Source: an uncultured Veillonella sp. (GTDB taxonomy: Bacteria > Bacillota > Negativicutes > Veillonellales > Veillonellaceae). From it: DNA of 14,659 nucleotides. Of this stretch, positions 14,143 to 14,659 are shown piece by piece (position 1 is the stretch's first letter; every line of letters begins with the position of its first letter). Both the position numbers and the translations under genes were made by a program. The stretch lies in the NCBI GenBank assembly GCA_915066865.1, contig CAJZEE010000055.1:1-14659 (forward strand). Direction: 5' to 3'. The notes beneath the pieces were generated by a model. The model was not told the origin of the DNA and searched no databases. It saw nothing but the letters and a program-made list of their open reading frames with translations.

Positions 14143-14478
14143 TTATTTAACTACGGTCAACAGCATCTTAAAGCTTTCTCTTGCATCTAGGCTATGAGGT
14201 ACTTCCGATGGCATAATCAAGGTTTCACCAGTCTTCACATTATGCTCCGTATCACCAACAACGATATGCGCTTCTCCATCGAGGATTTGCACAATCGCAT
14301 CGCCTACTGTTACATGCGTAGAGATTTCTTCCCCCTTAGGCAGCGCAAATAGTGTAATGCTGAGTCGCTCATTTTGAGCAATTGTAATACTAATCACTTG
14401 CCCCTCTTTATACTCTAGGTGCTCACCTAAATGCAAAATTTCGTTTACCGGGATATTTTTTGTGAAAGTCTTACTCAT
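14143..14478 (-). CDS. Small single-domain cupin protein
   Basis: A 111-residue single cupin barrel. The two conserved motifs are recognisable but degenerate. The first reads LPKGEEISTHVTVGDAIVQI, where only His55 of the usual His-x-His and Glu set remains. The second reads TGETLIMPSEVPHSLDA with His95. The loss of usual ligands leaves metal binding uncertain, so an enzymatic role is doubtful; many such small cupins are annotated only by fold. The start at 14478 (MSKTFTKN) has AAGGAG 8 nt upstream, whereas an in-frame GTG at 14487 overlaps that site and is unlikely. It has its own terminator and lies upstream of the AraC-type gene on the same strand. No functional link to its neighbours is evident. 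Confidence 0.85.
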   Translation of the reverse strand: MSKTFTKNIPVNEILHLGEHLEYKEGQVISITIAQNERLSITLFALPKGEEISTHVTVGDAIVQILDGEAHIVVGDTEHNVKTGETLIMPSEVPHSLDARESFKMLLTVVK

Positions 14479-14558
14479 AGAAATCACTCCTTAATAGCTA
14501 TATAATAGTAAAAGTAAATAAAAAGTAGATTTAAACAGTTTTATCAAAACCCAATTGA

Positions 14559-14657
14559 TATAACTAAAAAATATCCTTCCCTTAATTTTATTATAATTTA
14601 ATTGAGATTTAATTTCAGTATCTTTGGTAACAAAATTAAAATTATTTTTTAGTTATA
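14559..14657. repeat. 15-bp perfect inverted repeat enclosing 69 bp of AT-rich DNA
   Basis: TATAACTAAAAAATA at 14559-14573 is the exact reverse complement of the sequence at 14643-14657. The enclosed 69 bp is AT-rich and codes for nothing obvious. It resembles the terminal repeats of a very small non-autonomous element, or a long-range hairpin, but the right edge of the window prevents checking for target-site duplication. Confidence 0.4.
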
Positions 14658-14659
14658 AT

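Overview
The window looks like a chromosomal segment of an anaerobic, low-GC diderm Firmicute of the class Negativicutes, most likely Veillonella or a close relative. This rests on recalled protein similarity and metabolic logic (formyl-THF and purine metabolism, C4-dicarboxylate and tartrate metabolism, AT-rich spacers, strong GGAGG ribosome sites), not on a database search. Every gene I can support lies on the minus strand, so transcription runs from high to low coordinates. There are eleven complete protein genes, one truncated protein gene and one tRNA. I see no insertion sequence, phage gene or CRISPR array.

In transcription order (right to left): a small cupin-fold protein (14143-14478); an AraC-family regulator with an unusual C-terminal extension (13000-14028); then ttdA and ttdB, overlapping by 1 nt (11102-12615), encoding an Fe-S L(+)-tartrate dehydratase. 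After an internal terminator-like hairpin comes a DASS/SLC13 dicarboxylate-type transporter (9731-10999). Together these look like a tartrate uptake and utilisation module: exchange of tartrate for succinate, dehydration to oxaloacetate, and entry into the succinate/propionate branch. Imperfect repeats between the regulator gene and ttdA are candidate regulator sites.

Next is a one-carbon block: fhs (formate-THF ligase) and fchA (formimino-THF cyclodeaminase) in one operon from a good promoter. An NCS2 xanthine/uracil-type permease follows from its own promoter. Then comes a molybdenum-cofactor operon: a MOSC protein, moaA, and an uncharacterised 100-residue protein whose ribosome site sits inside the end of moaA. 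Xanthine uptake, the formimino-THF to formate route that yields ATP, and molybdopterin synthesis (needed by xanthine dehydrogenases) fit purine fermentation, a trait classically described for Veillonella (Micrococcus lactilyticus).

The left part holds tRNA-Lys(CUU) with a near-consensus promoter and a strong terminator, a DyP-type haem peroxidase, threonine synthase, and the N-terminal part of an EamA/DMT transporter cut by the window edge. Most transcription units end in recognisable hairpin terminators. Several start codons were moved downstream of the longest open frame because a Shine-Dalgarno sequence lies between the two candidate starts.
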